Source of the DNA: Vandiemenella viatica
Taxonomy: Eukaryota; Arthropoda; Insecta; Orthoptera; Morabidae
Length of the DNA stretch: 64,000 bases
NCBI GenBank assembly: GCA_031002005.1
Contig: JARYHS010008074.1
Span: 11,416,924-11,480,923, forward strand
Reading direction: 5' to 3'
A program made the position numbers and the translations under genes. Shown here in pieces: positions 1 through 11,499 of this stretch (position 1 is its first letter; every line of letters begins with the position of its first letter). The notes beneath the pieces were generated by a model. The model searched no databases. It saw only the letters and a program-made list of their open reading frames with translations, and was not told the origin of the DNA.

Positions 1-1798
1 GAAAAAAGCTAGCAGATTTATATCCGTAATTCTTTTCTGTACACCCTTATTTTTCCCTTCTTGTTTGCGCCATTATCGTAATTCTGCCCTCTGCATACAT
101 TAATGTTAAGGTCATAATCACTAAATGTTTTCTGTGAAACCTGCATCCGTTGTATCATGTTTGAAAAAATGAAATAAAATATTATTTTATGCTTATGGCA
201 TCCTCTGTTATGTCGGCACATCTTAATGTAATTGAAAGTTGCTCTTTATGACTTATATCAGGAGTAAAGTAAGCGATGATTGCTTAATACTTTGTATCTT
301 TTATGCGAGATACTATTGTAGGTATAACTTTTGATGCCATGAGTTCTTTAAATTCATTTTGTATATTTTTGTCGCAATAATGGTCAGCCAACTCTCCGTT
401 CACTGCCAATCTGACATGCTCTTCCATGATGGAGTCAAACTTGGTAAATAATTGTACAAGACCTAAAAATTTTCCGTTGTTTGGAGTAAATAATTTATCA
501 GATGACTCTCTGAATGCCATGTTGTTTTCAGCCAAATACAAGGTTTGAGCATCAATTTTTGAAGAACATTGTTCCATCATAATCTTTCTTTAGAAATTAC
601 CCTTTGCTCTTCCTTGTCAATAGCTGAACCAACTTTGAACTTGATTTTAGCTTCAGTCCATTTGATAAATGCTTTTTTACGTGCAGCTCTATTTTCATGC
701 ATTTTCAAAGCTTCACTAAAATGTTTCCAGTTTTTGGAGCCTTCAGTAGTGGTTAAATTTGTAGTTGAGTTTAAATCAAACATTCTAAACAGGGGTGGCC
801 AACACAGATGAACTTGCGGGCCATTTTTGAAATGCATCGTAACTCTGCGGGCCGCATAAAAAACTATATATCTCCATATTAGATTTAGTCCCACTATAGA
901 CATTGTTTTGGAGTGAAAAATTGAAACATTATGAGTAATTTGATTGTGTTTTACTATTATTCTCACATGTAAACGTAGATAATAACAATGATGCTAACAG
1001 TATCTGTCATATATTCGCAAGAATATTATTTTAAAATCAAAGTTAATTTTTTCTCATAATTTTGACAGTTAATTTTCAAATATATGGATGCAAGAATAAT
1101 GTAATTTTTTTAATACATTGGTTTTCACTACTTTGGCTTTTATAAATAAATATGTTTTGTAAAAGTGTGATGAATCTCGCGGGCCAGTTGTTCAATGCGG
1201 CCCCGCGGTTTACAGGTTGGCCACCCCTGTTCTAAAACAAAATCAAAAGACATTATCATTTGATACTGAATAAACAAACCACCGACGTCATAGTTTCTTT
1301 GTTTGAAAACTTTCTTGAGTAATGAGTTAGAGAGAAATGATGCCCATTTTTGTCTATCAGAAAATTATTTAAATGTACTTGTGAGGGTTCACACAAAATA
1401 ATGTGATCTATATTCCTCACATGAAGTACTTTTGGCCACATAGCTACATCACGAAACATTGTATTGTTTTATTCCATGTATGTTGATCCTTTTACCAGCC
1501 GGAGAAGTCATTTCTTGAGGTTACTCAGATGGATCATGTAAGGATTTAGTAGGATGGTCAATTTGGTAGCCTTGAATAGATGAGTGCATATTTTTAGTGC
1601 CTAATTGTTCAGAATCTAAAGATATATTGACCTTTACTTGGCTTTCGGATTCTGATGTAAAACTGGTGAGATAGGATTCGATATCTGAAGTACTCACCTT
1701 AGAAATTCCTTTCAAGTATTTATTAATATTCATATGTTTTTTAGTTTGTTCAAAAACTTTGCCTTTTTCAGCTTTTCTTTTGCAATTTTCTGAACCAG
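1..1798 (-). pseudogene. hAT transposase pseudogene (DUF4371/TTF zinc-finger type), cut by window edge
   Basis: Reading right to left, the pieces follow the order of hAT transposases with an N-terminal TTF-type zinc finger. A charged N-terminus (about 1798-1740) leads into MNINKYLKG (1733). A TTF segment with LWP-like and HYSRKFSNKE stretches follows (1459-1256). After a MITE insertion come NWKHFSEALKMHE (about 780-577) and NNGKFLGLVQLF..DSIMEEHV (580-284), and finally CRGQNYDNGANKKGK (221-18), the family's RGQGYDNG motif. Stops and frame changes lie between the pieces, so it is not functional. The dimerisation C-terminus lies beyond the left edge. The element's outer end near 1.8-2.4 kb was not located. 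It is the same broad group as the hAT relics at 18.7-27.2 and 55.1-59.1 kb. Confidence 0.8.
790..1229. mobile_element. hAT-type MITE (440 bp), copy 1
   Basis: The ends are perfect 14-bp inverted repeats: CAGGGGTGGCCAAC on the left and its reverse complement on the right. TTCTAAA flanks both ends (783-789 and 1230-1236), seven bases of the 8-bp duplication expected for hAT. GC-rich sub-terminal stretches (GCGGGCC) bracket an AT-rich centre with no ORF. It lies inside the zinc-finger coding part of the hAT pseudogene, so it is the younger insertion. A related copy lies at 45307-45698. Confidence 0.85.
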
Positions 1799-2880
1799 AC
1801 AGCTTTTTTTCAATTATTTATTTATTTTATACCACAATTCATCGAATGTGAGCACTGCTCTATTTCACGATCACAATGTTATATTACATCTATAACAAAG
1901 CAAAAAAAAAAAATATCTGTAAGTAAATGTAATTAGAAAAAAAAGCATTGAGTATGTAACTGAAAGATAAAAATGTTGTTCAGACTTACCAAAATCAAAA
2001 AAATATCATTGTTACGACACTCATTTCAGTCACTATATAATTGTTTGATAAGTAATAATAGTAAAGCATAATCTCCTTTTTTTAAAAAAATTATTTAGCT
2101 TCGTCCAACGTCTTACAATTTCTTCTAAGTTAGTTACAATATTTATCACCACTCACTACGTTACTACATACTGAACTGTGGCAGTTTTTAGATAGAAGTG
2201 TAATGAAATGAACTATTATCACTTCATTCATTCATCAATGACTTAAAACTACTCACTACAGAAAAATTTTTATTGGGACTTCCCTGCAAATAAAACGGTT
2301 CAATCTCTCTGCAAATGTTGCCTGTTATTCTAAGCTCATTTGCTCTACAGGGACTTCCCTGACTACGAAATATAAATGGCTTTTTATACGAGATTAAATG
2401 GGCGCGCTAATGGTTCTAATCTAATCTAGTTATCACACACATAATAAATAAACACTTCACAGGTAAGTTATTGATAACCTACAAGCTTTTCTATTTTTTT
2501 ATTTTTTTAATTTGCTTGTGAACTAATGATTAAATAGAAAGTGAAGAAAGGATAACACAAGACACCTAATACGAGTTACCATTTCTCGCCTGTCACTCAA
2601 TGCATCTCTATCATTCTACTTTAGTTAGTGAGGGATACAAGTGACAAAATAACAGGTCATTTTAGAATACCTACTCATAATCACTCCTATGAGATAAGTT
2701 CACAAAAGTTAATACGCTGAATTTAGTTTTTCTTTTTATCGATAGAGACGGGTATTTAAATTAAGTGGTTAAGCTGGCACGCGTGACGCCCTCCATACCA
2801 TAACACCCCCCTCCCCCTCCCCTGAAGCTGGTGCTGTTCCCATAGTAAAGGATCTCTGACTGTATGGTCTTATACACTTC
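1799..2880. other. AT-rich intergenic stretch, no gene seen
   Basis: No coding similarity was recognised. It contains A/T runs near 1810-1920 and two copies of GGGACTTCCCTG, at 2275 and 2350, whose ten-base core GGGACTTCCC fits the kappaB consensus. The C-rich stretch 2801-2822 directly precedes the PLE relic. Confidence 0.5.
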
Positions 2881-3222
2881 TTGTAGTTGGATCCAATTAA
2901 GGAACATATCTGCCACTACAAATATAACAACAGCGACAAATCCACCGTTGTCCGCCATGCTATTAATACCGGGAATGAAGTAAAATTTCAAGAAACGAGG
3001 CTACTGTGGAGAGAAGACCAGTGGTGGCCCCGACGGGTGAAGGAGGCAGCAGAAATTTTAAAAAATACCATCAACATCAACGAAGACAGTGGCCTCTTAC
3101 TCTGCGATGCTTGGCGCTCGTTGTTGCTATGTCAACATAAACAGTATCTCTGACGAAGGCTGGAGGATACCAGCCGAAAGCTTAGGTAATGAAATAAACA
3201 ACGCGGCATAACCCGAAACTCA
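2881..3222 (+). pseudogene. Penelope-like element 3' relic (GIY-YIG C-terminus plus tail)
   Basis: The frame at 2887-3153 reads KEHICHYKYNN..KSTVVRHAINTG, then EVKFQETRLLW, WWPRRVKEAAEI and NINEDSGL. This is the typical C-terminal order of Penelope-like polyproteins: the end of the GIY-YIG endonuclease, the H-x-NTGH-like step, and the W-R-VKEA-EI helix. The catalytic GIY-YIG start is missing, so the copy is 5' truncated near 2880. From about 3151 a non-coding tail (GACGAAGGCTGGAGGATACC, then CCGAAAGCTTA) matches the right arm of the palindrome at 38752-38830, which supports a shared terminal sequence. Confidence 0.7.
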
Positions 3223-3229
3223 ATTAATC

Positions 3230-3820
3230 ATGAGTTGTAATGAAGTTGTTGATAAAAGGCAGACTATATCAATAACATCATCTTCTACTGTTGATATTGA
3301 GCAATCAATTTCACCACAACCATCTGATTTTCACACTAAATTTGAAGTACAATTAATTGGTAATAAACCAGTACCAATTAGAGTTGATTCTGAGCACACT
3401 ATTTTGCCATTACCAATTAGTACATATAACACTATGACACCTTTATCACCTGATATTAATGACATATCAAAAAATGTTTTTACTGAATCATTCCAACATT
3501 TTGCTAATAGATGTTATGATTAAAATGCAAATGAAAATTTGGGGTTTATCTAATGGTATGTGAGCCAGTTTTGGCCACTGTGCCTTTTAATGATAGTATA
3601 GTGAATGCTGCGGAAAGACATAAAAACAGATGCCACCTATCTGGTTTCACACTTGGAGGTAACAACAGAGAAACTTACTGATAGTGGGGCTGAGGAGAAT
3701 GCAATTAAACACGCATTACAATTACAAGATACAAAACTCGTAAAGCGTTTTGAAACCTGCAAGACCTTTGAAGGTTACAGTGACAAAGAAAAAATTAATT
3801 GCATCTATCAGCACCTCTGA
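3230..3820 (+). pseudogene. Unrecognised coding-like relic, two in-frame open segments
   Basis: Two open segments in the same frame (3230-3523, 97 codons; 3605-3820, 71 codons) are separated by several stops. The first is Ser/Thr/Pro-rich (SITSSSTVDIEQSISPQPSD); the second is charged (HALQLQDTKLVKRFETCKTF). Codon-like periodicity suggests former coding sequence, perhaps continuing into the charged tandem repeat downstream, but I cannot place the family. It may be the 5' part of a mobile element or a dead host gene. Confidence 0.3.
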
Positions 3821-4009
3821 AGTAGAACCTAAGTATGACGAGGAACGACAAATTTGAAAGTTTAAAAGAAATGATGACTTAAACTCTAATTTTCTAAAAA
3901 AAAAAAAATCTGGTTACAAGAGAGAAAATATAATAAAAAAAGAAAGTAAAAGGAGAAAATTCCAGTTAGAGCAAGAGCTGCTATTAGACTTTTTTGGATG
4001 AAGCAGAAA

Positions 4010-4290
4010 AGCTCAGAAGAAGAAGGAAGTGAAACAGAAAAGGACAATTTCCTTACAAACCCAAAAAAAAAGAAGTGAAACAGAAAAAACTATCTCCTTA
4101 TTAACCTACTGCCTTAAGAAGAAAAAATTGAAACAGAGAAGCAAAATTTCTTCATGAATCAATTGTTTTGAAGAAGAAAATGAAACAGAAAATAATACTT
4201 TCTTTGAAGAGAAAGTGAAGTGCAAAAGAATGATTTCTTCATAAATCCACTACCTGATGAAGAAAAGAATGAACTGGAAAAGTCAGAGTG
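4010..4290 (+). repeat. Degenerate coding-like tandem repeat, about 50-bp unit, about six copies
   Basis: Units beginning near 4015, 4068, 4117, 4170, 4211 and 4258 share GAAGAAGAA, then GAAACAGAAAA, then an NNTTTCTTCATNAATCC-like end. The best-preserved units read EExSETEKxxFFxNPLP, a roughly 17-residue acidic repeat. Indels and stops break a single frame, so it is a decayed coding minisatellite or a purine-biased repeat that only looks coding. Charged, A-rich sequence continues to about 4600. Confidence 0.5.
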
Positions 4291-4619
4291 CAGGAAATCA
4301 AACAGTAGATAGTACTAATTGTTTTGGAAATGATATTAAAAGGACAAAAGAAGAAAAAGGTGTTATTTGTGACAAGAAATGTAGGAAAACAGAAGAGATG
4401 CAGAAGTTGAAGATATTGTGAAAATATTAGCCAAGCTAGGAATGGAATATTCAAAAATGAAAGAGATGAAGAATGATTCTGACAAAGGAAAATGTAGGAA
4501 TATAAAGGAAATAAGAGGTGATGAAGTTTGAGGCAACACAGAAGAGGATATTGGTGTAGGAAATATGGATCATAGTGTAAGGTACGAAGCTGATCATTGG
4601 GGGTAAGCATAAATGCTTC

Positions 4620-6408
4620 AGCTCAATTGTGACCGTGTTGTGTGCCTTGGATAATTAGATTGTTCTACAATCTGTGGTTGCCACCATATTGAATACCCAC
4701 AACATTGAAAAGGTAGGTTCATCAATAAAAGTCACTGCTTCTAATTTAAAGTTCAAAACAGTGCTATATTCTTGAAAAATAATTGTACAAGTTCGAACAG
4801 TCTTTTAGGTATCAGAAATCATCACCAAATAAGGTAGTGATAAGTAATTCGAACCAGACCGACCCTCATAAACCCCCTGACTGAATTATAGTCACATGAG
4901 GACAAGTGAATAGTCCCACCGCACAGCAAAATTTTTGAGATTGGGGCATCGAGTATCACTCCTCCATGAGGTCACATGTCTAGCCGGTCTGCCCACCTGC
5001 ACTTAATGCGATTTGCATTCTGCGCAAGTGATTTCCAACTACTCCTGCGGTCCTCCTATAATTAAGCTACCAATGGGAAAATGTATTCCTCCGCGGTCTC
5101 AGGCAACATGACTTCCCGAAGTACCAAAAAAGTGTATCCTTGCGCATCTTTTTGCAACATACTCAAATCTTCAGTCACTCAAAAAAAATCCTATCGATTT
5201 GAAAATTTTACAGTAGCCAGACTTGTAAACATTAATTTCAATCCTAATAAAAATATTTGCAGCAACCATACTTTTGCCATAAAAAATTATTTTCTGTGCA
5301 TTTCTAAAAATGCTTCTCAAAGTTTTAAAGCCGAAATGACTTTTAACTTGCTTCTAATTTTCCGCTCTTCATTTGATATAAGATCCAATTGTTTGCTATT
5401 CTCTAACACATTGAACCACAATTATTATACAAATTTTAGTTTCGAAAATGGATATCTTTTTAGAATATTTAACTTACAGCTCTGAATCATGTTTTAAACG
5501 ATTCTACGTTCCATCCTCTATAAGAAATCATTACTCTCTAACTGTAATAACAGCTCTTAAATGTCTTTTCATTCGGTTTACAGTTTCATTCTTTCCCCTC
5601 GATATTATGAATTCTTTCAAAATTTCTGGTGGCAACCGCCATCATGATATGAATTGTACTCATTTCTTTTTCAGATATCTGTCTATCCATTGCATCAGTT
5701 CAAAAACCAATTGCAGTGATTTCCTAGGAAAATTTCTCTTCCATTTAAGTATAAACCCCTCAATGAGAGTTTTGTCTCCCAAAATCTTGATACCCTCGAT
5801 TTTCAAAATCTTCTCTAAATATCTTTTAAATTTCAGTTACTTTTCACAAAATTTAATATATGTGAGCTGTAATCATGCTTCTTTTAAGCTAGGTACTGTC
5901 TTTCTATCTTTAAAATTATGGCTTCTAGAATGTAAAATTTAACTACTAGTTCCAAATTTCAAAGTCTCGTATCTCTTTGGGAAAGGTTCCTAGCTGGAAG
6001 GTTACTGATCTCTTTTCATTAGTTATAGTCTGAAACAGCTCTGAAATTAAAGATAACATTTTCTTTTCCAAAATATTCTGAATACAATGTATCAGATATA
6101 TTAATACTACATTCTGATTTTCTATAACTGTTTACTCTGATTTATGACTTGAATTATCTAAGAAAATGACTTTTAACTTGATCTACAATGCTATTCAAAT
6201 GAACTCATTGTCCTGTGAACAAATTTGGTTATGAAGTAACAAAATTTTAGGTTAACTGACAACAATAAACAAGGAAATGATGCAAATAAAATTTTGCCAA
6301 GCAATGAAAATGAGAGTTTTGGAATTGAAAGTGTAAAAAATAAATAAAAAAATATGAATTATATGTGCAACAATATGAAAATAATGGAAATAGTTTTGTT
6401 AACTCAAA
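4620..6408. other. Intergenic stretch with two unassigned open frames
   Basis: Plus-strand frames 5081-5485 (134 codons) and 5448-5942 (164 codons) overlap in different frames. They are rich in Phe, Ser, Asn and Cys with no domain pattern, as expected of translated T-rich DNA. The reverse strand has many stops. I see no known family. The GC-richer part (4850-5070) may be an unrecognised repeat. Confidence 0.4.
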
Positions 6409-6416
6409 GAATTAGA

Positions 6417-8803
6417 CCAGTGATGTCAAAGATATGGCCTGCGGGCAGCATCTGGCTCCCAGGCCCTACGCAATTTGACACAGAAAGAAGAATCATGTTT
6501 TTTAGAGCTTTTAGACTTCACTCGATTCCTATACGGAAGTTTTAAAATGCACACACTACATTTATAAGTAATTTCAAGGGCAGCGCGTGCCTAGACAAGC
6601 GGAGAGAGGTAGACAGTAACGCCATCTCTTAGCAACAAGCGGGATCTTCCACGCGCTTCGAGTCTAGGCTAGAACCTTCCTTATCGATATAAAAGGAGTG
6701 CGTCGGTGCGACGTGAGCCAGATGAGTCGATTGTGAAGGTATTAGTGCATTTGTTTTTGTCGTGCGCGTGCGATATCCATAATTGTTGTGTCGAGTTCTA
6801 TAATTGTTTATGATTTTCGCATAATGCACAAAAATGTAAAGTTGATAGTGAGTGCAGAGTTTTTCAGTCTAAATGGGAAATTGCATATTTTTTTCATAGA
6901 ATGGAAAGGTAAACCACTGTGTTTGATTTGCAATCAAACAGTTGCTGTTTGTAAGGAGTTTAACTTGAAGAGACACTATGATATAAATCATAAATCAAAA
7001 TTCGATTGTTACACTGAAAAAATAAGAATGGACACATTGTCATCTTTAAAATCTAAACTTCAAGGTCAACAATCGATGTTTGCTAAAGCTAATAAATACT
7101 GAGAGCGAAGATGCCCTGAAATCAAGTTTTATTATTGCATTAGAAATCGCGAAGAGATCAAAACCTTTCACTGATGGTGATTTTATTAAAGACTGTATGT
7201 TGAAAGTTGCCCGATGTATCATTTCCATCTGAAAAGTCAATAATTCAAAATATTTCGCTGTCCACAAACACTGTTGCTTCAAGATTAAATGATTTATCTC
7301 AAATTTGGTTCTTCAATTGATGGAGAAAATTGAGGAATTTACAACTTTTCACCGGCTGTTGATGAGAGCACTGATACTGTTGATACAGCTCAACTTGGTG
7401 TTTTTATATGAGGTATTAACAGTAACTTGAAATAATTGAAGAAACTATTAAAGTGTGTTCCATTGACAGGTACTACAACAGCAATTGATATTTATTCTGC
7501 AATTGAGCATTTGATAGCAGACATATGAACTCGACTGGAATATACTTAGCAGCACAACTCCGGATGGCGCTCCTGTCATGGCTGGCAAACATTCGGGCAT
7601 TGTAACTAAATTAAAACAGAAAACATCAGGGAATTTTGTGGGATTTCACCGTATAATTCATCAGGAATCATTGGCATTCAAACATTTAAAAATGGACCAT
7701 GTCATTGCAACCTATATTAAAATAGTAAATTTATAAGGGGCAGAGGACTAAATCACTGACGGTTCAGGCAGTTTTACAAGATTTGGACGAAAAGTTTTCT
7801 GATGTCCCTTATTTCACTGAAGTTCATTGGCTCAGTCGAGGAGTATTTTTAGAAAGATTTTGTGCATTACGTGACCCTATTCAAGCTTTCATGTTAGAAA
7901 AAGGGAAACCCAATTGATTATGACAATGACTGGTAGGTTGATTGTGCCTTTTTGGTAGATATGAATAAACACTTGACTGATCTGAATGTAAAGTTACAGG
8001 GTAAAAATCTGATTGTCACTCAAATGTATTCAAGCATTTGAAACAAAGTTGAGGCTGTGGGAAAATCAGGTAAAAATCAATCATTGGATCATTTCCCTCA
8101 TTTAAAATCATTTGGCACAGTGAACCAAAAAAAAAAAAAAAGAAATGGATCAATATTCTCAACTTCTGCTAAATCTGATCACGGAATTCAACAATCATTT
8201 TGAAGACTTCCACAAAATGAATGAAATGGAATTCCCAATTTTCAACAATCCATTCAATGTTGAAGCTTCACAGGCACTAGTTCATTTGCAAATGGAGTTG
8301 ATAGATCTTCAATCAGTCAGTATTTTGAAAGAAAAATTTAAAGAGGTTAACGCTCTTACATTTTATACACAATATTTCATGAGTTTTGCTAACTACCCGG
8401 AATTAAAAAAGCATGCCGCACGCATTCTGAGCACGTTTGATAGCACCTATTTATGTGAGCAGATGTTTTCTGTCATGAAAATAAATAAGAACAACCATTG
8501 TACTAGACTTACGAATGAACATCTCCAATCAATTCTTAAAATAATTACAACAAATATGATACCTGACATCAATGAGCGTGTCAAAAACAAGAGAAATCAG
8601 GTATCTGGATCCTCGAGCTCAAAATAATTACCCTCTTTTATAACTTTGATATGATTTTTAACAACCGTATATTATATACTATACAATTAAATAAATAAAA
8701 TGTTATAATAATTCAGTACATTTTTTTTTTTATTTGAATCTGGCCCGCCTACACATTCTAAATTTAATATACGACCCTCTGCAAAATTGAGTTTGACACC
8801 TAT
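6417..8803 (+). mobile_element. Complete but decayed hAT transposon with BED finger
   Basis: An exact 8-bp duplication GAATTAGA flanks the element (6409-6416 and 8804-8811). The termini are related inverted ends: GTGATGTCAAA on the left, and GTTTGACACC near the right end, which reads GGTGTCAAAC on the other strand. Inside, 6788-7102 encodes a BED-type zinc finger. About 7320-7920 holds frame-shifted catalytic-region remnants (RIIHQESLAFK-like and EVHWLSRG). 8145-8627 encodes the C-terminal dimerisation part. The GC-rich ends and gene order fit hAT elements of the GTF2IRD2/ZBED-like group. Confidence 0.85.
6788..8627 (+). pseudogene. hAT transposase pseudogene (BED finger to dimerisation domain)
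   Basis: The N-terminal part reads GKPLCLICNQTVAVC..NLKRHYDINH, a C-x2-C..H-x4-H BED finger. The middle is broken by stops and frameshifts (7103-8144) but still shows GFHRIIHQES and [12 protein letters not shown] blocks. The C-terminal frame (8145-8627, 160 codons) has a stretch ending STFDSTYLCEQMFSVMKINK, the hAT dimerisation signature (S-x-YLCE-FS-M-xI). TATA-like and polyA-like AT stretches lie outside it. No intact transposase can be made. Confidence 0.75.
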
Positions 8804-8811
8804 GAATTAGA

Positions 8812-10140
8812 CTAACTGTACTTTGAATGTCAAAGAGGAGGTAGCCAGAGATAATAGTGATATTAAGGAAAGTTATCATTTAATTATCATAGAGAACACA
8901 TACAATGAATGGTAATAAATACTGAGGACTCATATTCTGAAGAGACTACTAATCAATAAGGAGACAAAGATTATGTGAACTGTTGTATTGAGAGGAATGG
9001 AAACAGTAAAGTTAGTTAAAATTTACAGAAATTGTGTAAAATGCAATATTTATTGTTGAAGATTTCTTCTGACACAGAAAAAAAATGAAACGTGTCAAGT
9101 AGTTAGTATTATATACTTTTTAATGTCCAGATACCTCCTTTCCTGTGAATGAATACCTCATTCAGGAACTCATGTATTGTTAATAATATATGTTTTGTGT
9201 TTAAAAAAGTAATAAAAATATGAAGGTAAAGAGAGTACTAACAAACTAATAAATATGCATTTAGCTAAAGTGATTTTTTTTGCCCATTTACTCCAAGGGG
9301 TTGTGAAGTTTAACACACATTTTGCATTTTTGAACAATAGTGAAATGTTTCCTTAGTAAACACTTTTGCTAGGTGTTTTCTAATATTTTTATCTCATTAC
9401 TGATCAGCTTATAAGATAGATAATACCGTACTAGGGTGGTGTTGGTGTGTTACAGACTTTTCATTGGTATGGAGCAGTGTGAGTGTGATGAAGGCGGACA
9501 ATTAACACACTGCAATACCTTATGAAATTTGCATTTCTTCTGTCTTAATTCAATTGTTATAAATTGTAAAAAATGTATATCGTAATCGTATATAGTATTT
9601 AAGGTGATGAAGAATATAAGACCTTCCATATAAACCCTGAATAAAGAATTTACCAGTCTGTTTTTTCAAAATAAATGGCAAAACTTGATGAGGATTGTTC
9701 ATAATGGGTCTCAAAGATAACAGTTAAAAAAAACAGATTGTTATTTACTCTGAGAAGAGTTGGTTGTCATGGGGATAAAAAGAGTAAGAGAGAGAGCAAT
9801 GAATAATGCTAGTGTGGGTTGTTACTATTCAATCAGTTACTGTAAAAATCGGGCCTTATAATCTTTGAAGACCGTGTATCTTGAATGTACTTTGAGTAAA
9901 ATAAAAAAGGAACTACATTAAAGCTTGAAGTTATTCAAATATAAAATACTAAAGTCATTAATTTGGAGATTTAAGTTTGAAATGAATCGAATGGGATTTG
10001 GATCGTCCAGTGACCAAAAACATATAAAGAAGTAAGTCCAATATTATAAATACAACAATTGGAGTTTTATTGGTTTACATATTTATATTGACACCTTTTT
10101 TGGTTCATCTGACAACTATTAAATAAGTAATTACTGTGTA
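8812..10140. other. AT-rich intergenic stretch, nothing recognised
   Basis: No ORF, domain or clear repeat boundary was seen on either strand. It has short A/T runs only. Confidence 0.5.
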
Positions 10141-11497
10141 GACTTACTCAATTGTTTTTAATGCTATCCAGGTGGAACAATGTCAAGTTTTTGAATTCTT
10201 CAGCCAAGGTTCTGTGGCTTTCATCAGAGGACTGCCACGCCTTGGATTGCTGGTGCCTATAAATAGCTTCCAAAGCGCATGCTAACTGAGTGACATCACA
10301 GAAGTTCCCACCGCCAGCGTAGCCAGTCTCAAGGGGGCCTGCGTCCAGTATTTTTCTGAGCAAGCGTGACCATCCGCTGTCTGCATTCATATTATTGGAA
10401 CCTTTTTTTTTTTTTTTTTACTATTATTTGCAATGTTTATATTACTTGTCTGGGCCAGCATCTGCTTTCTTGAACCAGTACACTAGTGTCACTGAATAAA
10501 ATAGCATGCCCACTGTCAGCTGAATGTTGTGCTCAGCTGACTTGCTGACGTCATTATTTTTGAAATGTCTTGTGTTCATTCAACCTTTTATTGATAATGC
10601 TTCCTATCTCACCGATATATACTTGGTCACATCTACAGAATATTTGTTATACACCCAGAGTCTGTAATTTCTCCCCATCGTCTATCACTCTTACAAGCAC
10701 ATCAGAAATCTTCCTTGGTACCCTGTATACCAGATGGACATTTTTCTTTTTTGAAAGGAGACCAGTCTTATCAGTCACACCCTGGTAGGGTAACACTGCC
10801 ACACATCTGTCTGTTTGTTTGCTGGTCTGTTCTGCCAGTGCTAGAGTATAGGGTACCACTTCAGGTTCGATCATTATGCTGGCTTATTGATAACGTCAAG
10901 GTTATAGCCTTTAGAAGCATTTCATTTAAAATTAGTCTTTCAGCGACTGCTTGCTTTGTCACTAACTACGGATGAATTGATCGTTAATTTTTTTTAAATA
11001 CTGCACTTCACTGCTCGATGATGCTTCATGATCTCGTCCATAAAAGGAAGGTATGTGTCCACCTCAGTTTACATTGTGAACTTAGTTTTATGGTGAACAT
11101 TATTTAAATGTTGGAAAAAGTTCTTGAGGGATTTTTTTGTCCATGAGACCAGATGACAAAAGTGACGTATAACTATTGTAACTATATGGAAGGTTTCAGA
11201 TGGTATATGGTGATCACTTAAGCCTCAAATGCTTCCATAAACACTTCAGCCACAATTGGAGACAGTGTACAGCCCCATCACTGTTTCCTCACAGTGCTGG
11301 TAGAAGTCATCACCATACTGGAAAAATGTTGCCTTTAGGCAGAATTCGGTAAGTGACAACCATTCTTGTGGCAGGCTGAGATTTTCTAGTCTTTATCTGA
11401 CTGTCTATGCTGAATATCTAGTCCGATAATGTTGATGGCTTCATCAGTTGGCACATTTTGAATACTAATGTGATTTCGAAGCTTACTAGTGAGCTGC
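10141..11497 (-). pseudogene. Penelope-like element relic (RT thumb to GIY-YIG)
   Basis: On the minus strand, near 11490-11400, there is a stretch like LTSKLRNHI followed by NVPTDEAINII (a PLE finger/palm block). CLKATFFQYGDDFYQHCEETVMGLYTVSP near 11370-11250 matches the RT step GVAMGSPLSP. An LPYQGVTDKTGLLSKKKNV..YRVPRKISDVL stretch (10874-10700) is followed by a GVYKIPC-like segment with CRCDQVYIGEIG at about 10640-10590, the GIY-YIG endonuclease motif. The C-terminus NMNADSGWSRLLR..LDAGPLETG lies at 10390-10148. Stops and shifts are frequent. A T-run (10408-10420) lies between the nuclease and the C-terminus. The 11500-12365 element interrupts its 5' side. Confidence 0.65.
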
Positions 11498-11499
11498 TA

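Noticed and set aside
3900..4600. CRISPR-like array because of regular repeats
   Set aside because: Units are degenerate and contiguous with no unique spacers, and the DNA is eukaryotic.
5081..5942. Two long plus-strand ORFs as real genes
   Set aside because: Overlapping in different frames, composition typical of translated T-rich DNA, no domain and no acceptor or donor logic. Kept only as unassigned frames.
10647..10975. Plus-strand ORFs 10570-10788 and 10715-10975
   Set aside because: Antisense shadows of the Penelope-like relic on the minus strand.
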